Part shown: piece after piece, positions 23,492 to 32,345 of the stretch
Layout: the number at the start of each line of letters is the position of its first letter
Numbering within the stretch: position 1 is the stretch's first letter
NCBI GenBank assembly: GCA_046347625.1
Contig: JAXMFU010000003.1
Span: 992,001 to 1,056,000 of the forward strand
Length of the DNA: 64,000 nt
Direction: 5' to 3'
From: CAIMUS01 sp046347625
Lineage (GTDB): Bacteria > Pseudomonadota > Gammaproteobacteria > Competibacterales > Competibacteraceae
Notes under the pieces: model-generated
Databases searched by the model: none
What the model was told of the DNA's origin: nothing
The model's input: only the letters and a program-made list of their open reading frames with translations
Program-made: the position numbers and the translations under genes

Positions 23492-24883
23492 ATGCTGCAA
23501 ATCTATAACAGCCTGACCCGTAAAAAAGAGGTCTTTGTTCCCATCGAGGCCGGCAAGGTTCGATTGTACGTCTGCGGCATGACGGTCTATGACTACTGCC
23601 ATGTCGGTCATGCCCGGGTGATGGTCGTCTTCGACGTGGTGGTGCGGTATCTGCGCTCGCTCGGGTTTAAGGTGAGCTATGTACGCAATATCACCGATAT
23701 CGATGACAAGATCATCCGCCGTGCCCAGGAGAACAACGAGGACTATCGAGCACTGGCCGAACGCTTTACCCAGGCCATGCACGAGGACGCCGCCGCCCTG
23801 GGAGTACAATCGCCGACGGTGGAACCGCGCGCCACCGACTCCATCGCCGATATGCAGGCGCTGATCCAGACCTTGCTGGACAAAGGTTTTGCCTATGTGG
23901 CCGAAAACGGCGATGTCTGTTACGACGTCAGCCGTTTCGCTCCCTATGGAGAACTGGCCAACAAGAATCTGGAGGATCTACGCGCCGGCGCCCGGGTCGA
24001 AGTGGAGATCGGCAAAGACGATCCACTGGATTTTGTCTTATGGAAGGCGGCCAAGTCGGGCGAACCGAATTGGCCCTCGTCCTGGGGCCCGGGCCGTCCG
24101 GGCTGGCATATCGAGTGCTCGGCCATGTCCAGCCGTTGCCTGGGAGAGCATTTCGATATTCACGGCGGCGGCATGGACCTCAAGTTTCCCCATCACGAAA
24201 ATGAAATCGCCCAGTCGGAAGCGGCCAGCGGACATAAATTCGTCAACTACTGGATGCATAACGGCTTTGTCCAGATCAACGAAGAGAAAATGTCCAAATC
24301 GCTGGGCAATTTTTTCACCGTGCGCGAAGTGCTGGAGCGCTATCCGCCGGAAGTCGTGCGTTGCTTTATTATCTCCAGCCATTATCGCGGACCGTTGAAT
24401 TATTCCGACGAGAATCTCGACCATGCCAGGGCGTCGTTAACCCGGTTGTATACGGCCCTGCGGGGGCTGCCTGAGAATGAAGCACCGATCGATGCGAGTT
24501 ACCAGGCGCGTTTCAATGACGCTATGGACGACGATTTCAATACCGCCGAAGCGCTGGCGGTGTTATTCGAACTGGCCCGCGAGATCAATCGGCTGCGGGA
24601 TAAAGGAGAACTGGATGAAGCCGCAAGATTGGGAGCGAGCCTACGTCAATTGGGAGACATTCTAGGTCTGTTACAGGACGATCCCGACAGTTTCCTGAAA
24701 GGCAGCGAGCGCGATGAGACGGAAGGACCTTCCACCGCCGAGATCGAAGACCTGATCGCCCAGCGAAACGCCGCCCGCAAGGCTAAAAACTGGGCCGAGG
24801 CGGATCGTATCCGAAATTTACTGGCCGAACAGGGTATCGTCCTGGAGGACAGCGCCGGCGGAACCACCTGGCGGCGTAGTTGA
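23492..24883 (+). CDS. cysS: Cysteinyl-tRNA synthetase
   Basis: The start at 23492 has CAGGAAA a few bases upstream; an upstream frame extension lies inside gltX. The 463-residue enzyme has the CysRS zinc ligands (Cys28 in VCGMTVYD, plus Cys/His in WHIECSAMSS and FPHHENEIAQ), the HIGH-type HVGH at 37-40 and KMSKS at 266-270. It charges tRNA-Cys. The C-terminal DALR-like region ends in KAKNWAEADRIRNLLAEQG and EDSAGGTTWRR, as in bacterial CysS. The promoter of the following tRNA cluster overlaps its stop codon. Confidence 0.97.
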   Translation: MLQIYNSLTRKKEVFVPIEAGKVRLYVCGMTVYDYCHVGHARVMVVFDVVVRYLRSLGFKVSYVRNITDIDDKIIRRAQENNEDYRALAERFTQAMHEDAAALGVQSPTVEPRATDSIADMQALIQTLLDKGFAYVAENGDVCYDVSRFAPYGELANKNLEDLRAGARVEVEIGKDDPLDFVLWKAAKSGEPNWPSSWGPGRPGWHIECSAMSSRCLGEHFDIHGGGMDLKFPHHENEIAQSEAASGHKFVNYWMHNGFVQINEEKMSKSLGNFFTVREVLERYPPEVVRCFIISSHYRGPLNYSDENLDHARASLTRLYTALRGLPENEAPIDASYQARFNDAMDDDFNTAEALAVLFELAREINRLRDKGELDEAARLGASLRQLGDILGLLQDDPDSFLKGSERDETEGPSTAEIEDLIAQRNAARKAKNWAEADRIRNLLAEQGIVLEDSAGGTTWRRS

Positions 24884-24908
24884 CGCAACCGTATATTGGC
24901 TATATGAT
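24880..24908 (+). promoter_or_regulatory. Promoter of the tRNA cluster
   Basis: TTGACG (24880-24885), a 17-base spacer and TATGAT (24903-24908) form a near-consensus sigma-70 promoter. The -35 box contains the TGA stop of cysS. The tRNA-Pro gene begins 44 bases after the -10 box, a normal leader length for a tRNA operon. Confidence 0.75.
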
Positions 24909-24951
24909 TATCGATCCTTACTGGAGTGCTGAAGCAGAACTCCGGCGGAGT

Positions 24952-25028
<77 letters not shown>

Positions 25029-25052
25029 CTTTGGTCGTCAGGCAGAAATACG

Positions 25053-25129
25053 GCGCCTGTAGCTCATGCGGATAGAGCACCGGCCTTCTAAGCCGGGGGT
25101 AGCAGGTTCGAATCCTGCCAGGCGCGCCA
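25053..25129 (+). tRNA. tRNA-Arg (anticodon TCT)
   Basis: 77 nt with acceptor stem GCGCCTG/CAGGCGC, anticodon stem CCGGC/GCCGG around CTTCTAA giving TCT, T loop GGTTCGAATCC and encoded CCA at 25127-25129. It reads AGA codons. Confidence 0.97.
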
Positions 25130-25161
25130 AAGTTCTTTGAAGGCTGGCAACCGTTTCGATG

Positions 25162-25237
25162 GTGGACGTAGCTCAGTTGGTAGAGCTCCGGATTGTGGTT
25201 CCGGTGGTCGTGGGTTCGAACCCCATCGTCCACCCCA
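25162..25237 (+). tRNA. tRNA-His (anticodon GTG)
   Basis: 76 nt with acceptor stem GTGGACG/CGTCCAC, anticodon stem CCGGA/TCCGG around TTGTGGT giving GTG, discriminator C73 as expected for tRNA-His (with G-1 at 25161), and encoded CCA at 25235-25237. Confidence 0.97.
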
Positions 25238-25278
25238 ATCGACACATTGATTGCCGCTTAGTTAAAATCTCACCCTCA

Positions 25279-25354
25279 GGGCCGTTAGCTCAACTGGCAG
25301 AGCAGAGGACTCTTAATCCTAAGGTTGTAGGTTCGATTCCTACACGGCCCACCA
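25279..25354 (+). tRNA. tRNA-Lys (anticodon CTT)
   Basis: 76 nt with acceptor stem GGGCCGT/ACGGCCC and T arm GGTTCGATTCC, encoded CCA at 25352-25354. The anticodon loop CTCTTAA gives CTT. The outermost anticodon-stem pair appears to be a G-A mismatch, otherwise the cloverleaf is complete. It is the last tRNA before the defence island. Confidence 0.93.
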
Positions 25355-25362
25355 AATAAATC

Positions 25363-25394
25363 AAGGGCTTAGGCGAATGCCTGAACCCTTTTTT
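25363..25394 (+). terminator. Intrinsic terminator after the tRNA cluster
   Basis: Stem arms AAGGGCTTAGGC (25363-25374) and GCCTGAACCCTT (25379-25390) with one mismatch and one G-T pair enclose a GAAT loop and run into six T residues. It sits nine bases after the tRNA-Lys CCA end. Confidence 0.75.
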
Positions 25395-25469
25395 ATTGCC
25401 CGCGGGACACTGGCGGGACAGTTCGGTAGTAGGGTGCGTTTCACGCACCATAATAATAAACACGCTGAG

Positions 25470-26690
25470 TTACCCCAGTAAATGCGCCAGTGGAATCGCA
25501 TACAGTTTTCCCTCCAGCTTCACTGCCTCCCGACCGTTGTAGACCAGCACGGCGGCAACACAAGCGGGGGTGCGGTCCACAAAGGCCCGCAGGCCGGAGA
25601 GGTCGCTTTCACTCCAGCGCGTTGCCGCCTTGATTTCGAGGGCGAACACCTGTCTGCCCGACTCGATCACCAGGTCCACTTCATGGCGACCCTGCTCGTG
25701 CCAGTAGCTCAGTTGCGCCTCGGCTAGATGGGCTTCGAGCAAGGCGCTGAGATTCTGGGTGACATAGGTTTCGAACAACGCACCACGCAGCAGCTCGTCA
25801 CGGCCCGGCTCTATCGTGGTCACACCGGCCAGATGTGCCGCCAGTCCACTGTCCGTCAGGTACAGCTTGGGCGATTTGATGAGACGGGAACTGCGGTTCT
25901 TCAGGAAAGCAGGCAGACGGCGGATCACAAACGAGGCTTCCAGAAGATCGAGGTAACGACCGGCCTTAGCGGCACTTAGCTTGGCGTCACGGGCGAGCGT
26001 ACTGATGACCAGGACCTGCCCGGTGCGCAGTGCAGCCAGTTGCGTCAGGGTGTGGAAAGCGATCATGTCGGTGATCTGCGCCAACTGCCGCACATCGCGC
26101 TCCACATAGGTCTGCACGTAACCGCGGAACCATTCCCCTACCGCATCCGTCGGACCCAGGCAGGCCGGCGGCAGGCCACCTGTTAACACCTCATGATCCG
26201 ACACCGGTTCGACGGCACCACGCGGCATTGTCTGGGAGCGGATGAACTCGACCAGAAACGGCGGTTGGCCGGTCTGTCCCTGCATCTCCCGCCGGGTCAT
26301 GGGGTGCAGAGTAAAATAAGCCGCTCGACCGGCCAGCGTTTCCGACACATGACTGAGCAGCGCCAGGTTCGCCGAGCCGGAGAGCACGAAGCGTCCCGGA
26401 CGCCGCTGTTCATCCACGCGGCGCTTCAGGGAAAGCAGCAGTTCCGGGCAGCGCTGGACCTCGTCGAGAATGGCGTCCTCGGCCAGCAGGGCCTCGGGAT
26501 TGGCCCGGGCGGCGGCCAGTGTGGCGAAGTCATCCAGCGTTCGATAGACTCGATCCTGGGTCAATTCCGGTTCCTGCTGAAGCAAAGTGCTCTTGCCGGT
26601 CTGACGCAATCCCGACAGTACGACAACAGGCAGATGCTGCAACGCTCGCAGCAGTCTCGGCGTGAGTTCTCTTGGCAGGTAGTCTGTCAT
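25470..26690 (-). CDS. AAA+ ATPase with DUF4143 domain
   Basis: A 406-residue protein with an N-terminal AAA_14 ATPase domain: Walker A in GLRQTGKSTLLQQ, Walker B in AILDEVQRCPELL, sensor in FVLSGSANLALLSHVSETL, then the DUF4143 domain (YVERDVRQLAQITDM) ending in a nuclease-like EVDLVIESGRQVFALEIKAA segment (Glu-Asp and Glu-x-Lys). These ATPases are common in variable genome regions and their role is not settled. It borders the tRNA cluster and is divergent from the helicase gene of the island, so it may be a separate passenger rather than part of the phosphorothioation system. Confidence 0.88.
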   Translation of the reverse strand: MTDYLPRELTPRLLRALQHLPVVVLSGLRQTGKSTLLQQEPELTQDRVYRTLDDFATLAAARANPEALLAEDAILDEVQRCPELLLSLKRRVDEQRRPGRFVLSGSANLALLSHVSETLAGRAAYFTLHPMTRREMQGQTGQPPFLVEFIRSQTMPRGAVEPVSDHEVLTGGLPPACLGPTDAVGEWFRGYVQTYVERDVRQLAQITDMIAFHTLTQLAALRTGQVLVISTLARDAKLSAAKAGRYLDLLEASFVIRRLPAFLKNRSSRLIKSPKLYLTDSGLAAHLAGVTTIEPGRDELLRGALFETYVTQNLSALLEAHLAEAQLSYWHEQGRHEVDLVIESGRQVFALEIKAATRWSESDLSGLRAFVDRTPACVAAVLVYNGREAVKLEGKLYAIPLAHLLG

Positions 26691-27013
26691 TTTCGATCAT
26701 GGCATAGTGGCAATATGACAATAATATATATGTCAAATTGACACCAGACCAGCGGGAAGCGCCTATCTCAGACAGGGAGCGGTATCACGGCGACTCCTGG
26801 CCGGGAAGATGCTCCCGGAGCATCTCACGGGTGATAACGACCCGGCCTTGGGTACAGAATTGGAGAATCGACACTTCTGCACCAGCTGCTCCGGTATATA
26901 ATCCTATTGATTTTGCCTGCCTGGAGAGACTGACCTGATCGGATTCGCCTCTCAGAAATCCGCACTGCCTGGGTCGATATTACCGTCCGCCTTGGCTGAA
27001 TAAATACGCATCG
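26691..27013. other. Divergent intergenic region
   Basis: About 320 bases between the DUF4143 ATPase (minus) and the helicase gene (plus). Near the ATPase start there is an AT-rich inverted repeat TGACA (26716-26720)/TGTCA (26731-26735) that may belong to the ATPase promoter. The remainder contains short frames without recognisable protein; I see nothing else definite. Confidence 0.45.
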
Positions 27014-29131
27014 ATGCTGCTCTCGGATATCCCTCTGCGTCTTTCCTACCGCACCGGTCGGAACCATCTGGTACAGGACTTCTTCAATCCCTGTCTGGAA
27101 GCGGCTGTGCTTTACCGGCGGGCGGCGGGCTATTTCACCAGTGCCGGGCTGGCTTTGGCGGCCCGTGGAGTGGCGCATCTGGCGTCCCGACGCGGCAAGA
27201 TGCAACTGGTGGTGTCACCCTATCTGGAACCGGATGATATCGCGGCCTTACAGTCCGCCGCCGATCACCCCACCGATGCCTTGCGAGCTATCGCGACCCG
27301 GAGTTTGGCCGAGATCGAAGATGCCTTGATCAAGGACCGACTCAATGCACTGGCATGGCTGGCGGCGGCAGGTCTGCTGGAAATCAAGTTGGCCCTCCGT
27401 CTGGATGCGCAGGGCGGCTTCTCGCGCGGCCTGTTTCATGAAAAAGTCGGCATCTTTACCGACGGCGCCGGCAATCATGTCGCCTTTTCGGGTTCGTCCA
27501 ATGAAACCGCCGGCGGCTTACTGGAGAATTTCGAGAGCCTCAAAGTCTTCTGTTCCTGGCGCGACGCCGAAGGCCGGGTTCAGGAAGAGATCGATAACTT
27601 CGAGGCCCTGTGGCGGGATGCCACGCCGGGCTTGCGAGTCATCGAATTCAGCGCCATCGGCAAGGAACTCCTCGCGCGCTTTCGCGATTTCGACCGACCG
27701 CCGGCGGGGCTGTCGATCCATCAGGTGGAGGAGCCGGGTCCGGAGAAAGCATTTCGACCGCACCGCGGCTTCGAATTGCGTCCTTACCAGCGTGAGGCCA
27801 TCCGCGCCTGGAGCAAAGCGGGCGGTAAGGGCATTTTTGCCATGGCCACCGGGACGGGAAAAACACCGACCGCACTCACTTTGGCCGGCAAGGTGGCGGA
27901 GAAAAACCAGCCGTTCGTCCTGATCGTTGTCTGCCCGTTCATTAACCTCTGCCGGCAATGGCTCCGGGAGATGGCCGTTTTCGGCCTGGAGGCTGTGGCC
28001 TGCTTCGAGGGTCGTGACCGCTGGCAGGCCGAACTGGAGGAAGGTTATCAGCGGCTCACCGTCGGCCTGTCGCGGGTCCATGCCATCGTGACCACCAACG
28101 CTACCTTTATGAGTGACGGCTTTCAGGTTCGTCTGCGGCCCCGAATAGCGTCGGGGACGGCCCACCATCTGCTGATCGCGGACGAGGTTCACAATTTGGG
28201 CGCGGAACGCATCAAAGAGGCGCTCCCGGACGGGATCGCCCTGCGTCTTGGATTGTCCGCCACCCCGGAACGCCATTACGACCCGGTTGGAACCTCGGCC
28301 GTACTCTCCTATTTCGGCAACGTCGTTTACGAGTATTCGCTTTCCCAAGCTATCGCCGAGGGTCGGCTTTGCCGGTACCGCTATTATCCGGTGCTGGTCG
28401 ATCTGACCGCTGATGAGGCCGATGCCTATGTGGAGATCACCGCCAAACTGGCCCGGTTTCTTTTCAAGACCGATTCTGAAGCGGAACTGGAGCCGGGCGC
28501 AATGCGGCTGCTGATCAAGCGAGCGCGTCTCCTCGCCGGGGCGGTCAACAAATTGGATGCCCTCGGCCAAGTGCTTGATACACTGCCGGAACCGCCGCAC
28601 AAAGCGATTTTCTACTGTGGCGATGGTCGGACCACCGATGCCATCACCGACGATGAAGTTCGCCAGATTCAGGCGGTAGCCCGTCTGCTGGGAGAAAAGC
28701 AGGGTTTGCGTGTGCGGAATTTCACCTACCGGGAAGCGCCCCAGGAGCGGGAGGAAATTCTGCGGGATTTGGGCAGTGGCTTTCTCGATGGGGTCGTCGC
28801 GATCCGCTGCCTGGACGAAGGCATCGACCTGCCGGAGTTGCGCATGGGCTTTCTGCTCGCCAGTTCCACCAATCCCCGCCAGTTCATTCAGCGCCGTGGT
28901 CGGCTGCTGCGGAATGCGCCCGGCAAGACCCGCGCGCTGATCTACGATTTCATCATCCGCCCGCCCGATCTGGGCGGCAGTCTGGATGATGAGGCGTTCA
29001 ACCTGGAGCGCAGCTTCTTCCAGAGAGAGCTGAGCCGAATCGTTGAATTCTGCCGCACGGCGGAGAACGGACCGGAGGCGCTGCACTCCCTCCATGACCT
29101 GCGTTTAAGGTACAATTTGCTGTCAGGCTAA
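27014..29131 (+). CDS. PLD-nuclease/SF2 helicase, putative phosphorothioation-linked restriction enzyme
   Basis: A 705-residue fusion. The N-terminal ~240 residues are phospholipase-D-like: FHEKVGIF followed by AFSGSSNETAGG is the H-x-K-x(n)-GSxN nuclease signature (one copy, so a dimer would be needed). The rest is a superfamily 2 helicase: Walker A ATGTGKT with Lys283, DEVH motif II (IADEVHNLG), SATP motif III and FIQRRGRLLR motif VI. I recall an NCBI family called DNA phosphorothioation system restriction enzyme with this type of helicase; membership needs a profile search. It opens the plus-strand cassette facing the dnd genes and is the best nuclease-helicase candidate of the effector arm. 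Confidence 0.85.
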   Translation: MLLSDIPLRLSYRTGRNHLVQDFFNPCLEAAVLYRRAAGYFTSAGLALAARGVAHLASRRGKMQLVVSPYLEPDDIAALQSAADHPTDALRAIATRSLAEIEDALIKDRLNALAWLAAAGLLEIKLALRLDAQGGFSRGLFHEKVGIFTDGAGNHVAFSGSSNETAGGLLENFESLKVFCSWRDAEGRVQEEIDNFEALWRDATPGLRVIEFSAIGKELLARFRDFDRPPAGLSIHQVEEPGPEKAFRPHRGFELRPYQREAIRAWSKAGGKGIFAMATGTGKTPTALTLAGKVAEKNQPFVLIVVCPFINLCRQWLREMAVFGLEAVACFEGRDRWQAELEEGYQRLTVGLSRVHAIVTTNATFMSDGFQVRLRPRIASGTAHHLLIADEVHNLGAERIKEALPDGIALRLGLSATPERHYDPVGTSAVLSYFGNVVYEYSLSQAIAEGRLCRYRYYPVLVDLTADEADAYVEITAKLARFLFKTDSEAELEPGAMRLLIKRARLLAGAVNKLDALGQVLDTLPEPPHKAIFYCGDGRTTDAITDDEVRQIQAVARLLGEKQGLRVRNFTYREAPQEREEILRDLGSGFLDGVVAIRCLDEGIDLPELRMGFLLASSTNPRQFIQRRGRLLRNAPGKTRALIYDFIIRPPDLGGSLDDEAFNLERSFFQRELSRIVEFCRTAENGPEALHSLHDLRLRYNLLSG

Positions 29132-29150
29132 CTTCACTAAACGATAAACC

Positions 29151-29448
29151 ATGCCATCAAAACCCGACGACCAAGAGATGCTGAAGCGCCTCCGTCAACT
29201 GGAGGAAGAAAATACCCGTCTGCGTAATGCGACCAAAGCCAATACCGACGCAACCTTGACGGTCACCGAAGGCGACTACAAAGGCCATCCGACATTGACC
29301 TTCGAAAGGTCCGTTCCGCAGTTTTACACTTGGTTTAAAAAACTAAGCGTTATTAGGCGTGGTCACATTGGTAGAGGCGTTTCTAAAACGCCATGCCAAA
29401 GAATCATCGGGCCAGAGCATTGCCAGTGATGACGATAGCACGATATGA
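29151..29448 (+). pseudogene. Small Dnd-island gene broken by a frameshift
   Basis: The frame from 29151 encodes QEMLKRLRQLEEENTRLRNA, a coiled coil, then LTVTEGDYKGHPTLTFER, a conserved-looking segment. At about 29,340-29,370 the coding sense moves to the next frame: VTLVEAFLKRHAKESSGQSI then ASDDDSTI and a stop at 29446-29448 read naturally, while the original frame ends in a low-quality tail at 29429. A single-base change near the run of six A or the following GTTATTAGG would explain it. It lies 19 bases after the helicase gene. Function is unknown; it could be a sequencing error or a true inactivation. Confidence 0.6.
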
Positions 29449-29485
29449 ATATTGAAACTGTTCATCAAAGACAATAAATAATAGG

Positions 29486-29680
29486 ATGCCTATGTCTGCT
29501 CCTGCACCCGTATCCGTACAGGCGCTCACCCGCGCCCAGGAAATCTTTAAAAGCGCAAAGCCTGAATACCAGACTCTTATCCGCGACATCCTGAAAGAAG
29601 AGCGCGACGTCATGCACTTGAGACGCCGCAATGATATTCATCAGCGGCTCTACGAACACATCCGGCGCGTAATCAAATGA
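29486..29680 (+). CDS. 64-residue helical protein coupled to the SMC-like ATPase
   Basis: A small basic, helical protein (ALTRAQEIFKSAKPEYQTLI, KEERDVMHLRRRNDIHQRLY) of no family I recognise. Its stop overlaps the start of the SMC-like ATPase gene by four bases (ATGA), which implies coupled synthesis and perhaps a stoichiometric partner. Either ATG at 29486 or the one at 29492 may be used; the latter has AGGATG directly before it. Position between helicase and ATPase suggests a subunit of the effector complex. Confidence 0.65.
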   Translation: MPMSAPAPVSVQALTRAQEIFKSAKPEYQTLIRDILKEERDVMHLRRRNDIHQRLYEHIRRVIK

Positions 29681-31776
29681 TCCTTGAACGTCTCGTTCTG
29701 GAAAACTTCCGCCAATTCAAAGGACGGCAGGAACTCGTTTTCTCGGATCTCCGGGGGCGGAATGTCACTGTCGTGCATGCCGAAAACGGGTTTGGCAAAA
29801 CCACCTTGCTCAAAGCCTTGCTCTGGGCCTTATACGGGCGAGATGGATTGATGGGCGCCGATGGGAAGGAAGAGGATTTCGAGAAGCCCGATCGCATTAT
29901 TCATGAAGGATTGGCCCATCGCACCAGAGATCCAAACGCTGTTGTCGCTTCGGTTCAACTCACCTTCAAGCACGATACCGACCGCTACATCCTGACCCGT
30001 CAACTAACCCTGGCCCAGCAGAATCTGAACCCAAAGCAGACCACGCTTACACTGGAAGTCATGCGTGATGGTCAAACCTTCGCTCTCGACCGTCCTCAGC
30101 AACGTATTCAGGCTATCATTCCGGATGGTATCAGCGGCTTTCTGTTCTTCAATGGCGAGCGTATCAATTATCTCGCCATGGAAAAAAACAGTGCTCAGGT
30201 CACCGAGGCCATTCAGCAGATGCTCGGACTGAAGCTGCTCCGTACTACCATTGAAGATCTCCGTCATCCGAACGTTCGTGGCAAGCTCCGTAACGAGCTG
30301 AAAAATGCTGCCAGTGAGGAGAAGCAAGGGTTGATTGACCAGCTTAATGCAAGGGAAATGCAGATTAAGGAATTGGAAGAGAGAAAAGTCCAGGTTCATA
30401 AGAACCTGAGCGCCATGACCGCTGAACTGGAGATGGTGGACAACAAGCTGGCCGCCAATCGCGAAGCCCGCGAGCTTCAGGAGAAGCGCCTTGACCTTAT
30501 AGCGAAAAAAAATGAACTGATCGACCGTCGTGATGAGGTGGTTCGCCGTTTATCCAAGCTGATTTCTGAAGACGGCTATACCCTCTTTACTTCAGAACTT
30601 ATCAGTCGGGGACGTGAAATTGTCGCCCGATTACGTAGTGAAGGGAAAATCCCCGCCCGTGTACTTAATACTTTTTTGCAAGAGTTGCTCGATAATGGTA
30701 ACTGCATCTGCAAACGCTGCCTTGACGAAGGAACGCCAGAACGGGCTGCTGTCGAACAACTCCTTACCATTGCAGGTGACCAGGATTTTAATAATGCTGT
30801 GGGTGCCCTCGACCACGCTATTGGTCTTATCGAAGGTGTCGCGGGGCAAACTCAGGAACAAGTACGTCAGCTTAACACCGAGCGTCTTAATATCCTCCGT
30901 GATATCCGCAACCGGGAGGAAGAGATTGATGAAATTCACCAAATTCTTGGAAACAAAAAAGATGAGGAAGTCCAGCACCTAGAGGAAAAGCGGAAGTCGC
31001 TGCAATTGGACCGTGATTCACAAAATGCCGAGATTGGGCGCATTGGCGGGCAGATTGACGCTGCCAAGGAAGAAATGAATACCCTTCAAGCGCAGATTCG
31101 CCAAATTGAGGATAAGGAGGAAGCTGCCGCACGCGCTCAACGTCGTGTCGATGCCGTGGAGGACTGCGCAAAACTCATCGAAGAGATTCTGGCAGCAGAA
31201 ACCGAAGATCTACGCCCTGTGCTTAACAGTGAGATCGACCGTCACTTCCGTAAAATTATGACTAAGGACTACTGGGCGGAATTGACCGATAACTATACGC
31301 TGCGTATCCGCAAGCGTGTAGCCGGGGGCGAAGATGACAAAAATCCTGTCGAAATTGATGCTGCCTTGAGTACCGGCGAACGTACTGTTACCGCGCTGGT
31401 TTTCATTGCCAGTCTCGTTGCTCTTGCCAAGCGTCGCTCCGAGATCCCTACCATCCTTAAGGACCTTGCCGGTTCAGTCTACCCCGTGGCTATCGACTCA
31501 CCCTTCGGTTCCCTCAGCATCTTCCGTCAGGGTGTGGCCCGCTACATTCCCGAACTAGCCCCTCAGGTCCTTTTGCTGGTCAGCCCGGAGCAATACAAAG
31601 GCCAGGTCGAGTCAGCCCTTAACGAATCCGGGCGTGTTGGCAAACGCTATTATCTTGCTTACTATGGACCTACTATGCCGGAACGTGCCAACCCAGAGCT
31701 TGTAATTAACGGCCAGACCATACAGCAATATTTCAACATACAGAATGAAGAGTTTACTGAAATTAAAGAGCTATGA
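29677..31776 (+). CDS. SMC/Rad50-like ATPase, DndD-related, with zinc-hook-like cysteines
   Basis: A 699-residue ATPase of the SMC/RecF type. The N-terminal start MILERLVLENFRQFKGRQEL and Walker A AENGFGKTTLLKALLWALYG resemble DndD closely. A long coiled coil follows, interrupted by NCICKRCLDEG, a C-x-C-x2-C cluster in the place of a Rad50 zinc hook. The C-terminal lobe has LSTGERTVTALVFIASLVAL and Walker B YPVAIDSPFGSL. It is not the dndD of this locus, which lies on the other strand and lacks the hook. It overlaps a 64-aa gene upstream and a 25-codon ORF downstream by four bases each. It probably senses or bridges DNA in the restriction or anti-phage step. Confidence 0.85.
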   Translation: MILERLVLENFRQFKGRQELVFSDLRGRNVTVVHAENGFGKTTLLKALLWALYGRDGLMGADGKEEDFEKPDRIIHEGLAHRTRDPNAVVASVQLTFKHDTDRYILTRQLTLAQQNLNPKQTTLTLEVMRDGQTFALDRPQQRIQAIIPDGISGFLFFNGERINYLAMEKNSAQVTEAIQQMLGLKLLRTTIEDLRHPNVRGKLRNELKNAASEEKQGLIDQLNAREMQIKELEERKVQVHKNLSAMTAELEMVDNKLAANREARELQEKRLDLIAKKNELIDRRDEVVRRLSKLISEDGYTLFTSELISRGREIVARLRSEGKIPARVLNTFLQELLDNGNCICKRCLDEGTPERAAVEQLLTIAGDQDFNNAVGALDHAIGLIEGVAGQTQEQVRQLNTERLNILRDIRNREEEIDEIHQILGNKKDEEVQHLEEKRKSLQLDRDSQNAEIGRIGGQIDAAKEEMNTLQAQIRQIEDKEEAAARAQRRVDAVEDCAKLIEEILAAETEDLRPVLNSEIDRHFRKIMTKDYWAELTDNYTLRIRKRVAGGEDDKNPVEIDAALSTGERTVTALVFIASLVALAKRRSEIPTILKDLAGSVYPVAIDSPFGSLSIFRQGVARYIPELAPQVLLLVSPEQYKGQVESALNESGRVGKRYYLAYYGPTMPERANPELVINGQTIQQYFNIQNEEFTEIKEL

Positions 31777-31850
31777 GCGAAAGATTTACTATTATAGATG
31801 CCACCCAGAAAGCTTTTCAACCGATTTTTAGAGTTGCGTTTAAAATATGA
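31773..31850 (+). CDS. 25-residue ORF overlapped on both sides
   Basis: The ATG at 31773 overlaps the stop of the SMC-like ATPase gene (ATGA) and its own TGA at 31848-31850 overlaps the ATG of the next gene (ATGA). The peptide, starting MSERFTIIDATQKAFQ and ending in FRVAFKI, matches nothing I know. Its 4-base overlaps at both ends make it a perfect relay for translational coupling. It could be a real micro-peptide, or the remnant of a larger deleted gene whose start and stop were kept. Confidence 0.5.
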   Translation: MSERFTIIDATQKAFQPIFRVAFKI

Positions 31851-32287
31851 AACGAATCCATCGTGCTTCCGATAAGGAAGAAATTATTAAGTCCTTAATG
31901 GCTGATCAAATTGGTATTTTTAAAGAATTCTGGAGGCTACTCTTGTTTGCTGCCCAAATCGGTATGAAAAATGGTAAGCAAGAGCCTCTGAAGTCAATTG
32001 ATTCAGGCAAGGGTATAGATCAAAGTACATTCGGAAACTGTCCGGCATGGCCTGGAGTACTTTACTTGATGTCGCTTGTAGAATCGGAGAGTACTAATGC
32101 TTTATCCGGCTCGCCTGAAGCTGAAGATCAAAGGATATCAACTTTCCAAGAGTATGCCAATGGTGGCTTGAGTATCCTGCAAGACTTCTTTTCAGATCGT
32201 TTGCTTGACCTTGATGGGTTGCTCGCCTTCATCGAAACTCAAAATGAAAAGAATACAAATTCTCTTGATCTTGATTTGATGATCTGA
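31847..32287 (+). CDS. DNA phosphorothioation-associated protein 4 family
   Basis: A 146-residue protein that I recognise by its layout: IHRASDKEEIIKSLMADQIG, FKEFWRLLLFAAQIGMKNGK and, near the C-terminus, STFQEYANGGLSILQDFFSD. The EYANGGL-x-IL motif and the preceding helical pattern match the NCBI family named Dnd-system-associated protein 4. Its molecular role is not known. Its presence ties this plus-strand cassette to the dnd genes and not to an unrelated defence system. The coding sequence is clearly more AT-rich than the ATPase upstream. Confidence 0.75.
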   Translation: MKRIHRASDKEEIIKSLMADQIGIFKEFWRLLLFAAQIGMKNGKQEPLKSIDSGKGIDQSTFGNCPAWPGVLYLMSLVESESTNALSGSPEAEDQRISTFQEYANGGLSILQDFFSDRLLDLDGLLAFIETQNEKNTNSLDLDLMI

Positions 32288-32345
32288 AAAAGAAATGTAT
32301 GATAAATACATTGTTGATTAACTGTAAATATCTTTGGAGTAAGAA

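Noticed and set aside
25425..25450. GGTGCGTTTCACGCACC hairpin as a second terminator or att site
   Set aside because: No T-run follows and the sequence is a common short repeat in such genomes; no matching copy at the island end.
27518..29095. Minus-strand open frame of 525 residues under the helicase gene
   Set aside because: It mirrors the third-position GC of the helicase gene and encodes no recognisable domain, whereas the plus strand has full PLD and SF2 motifs.
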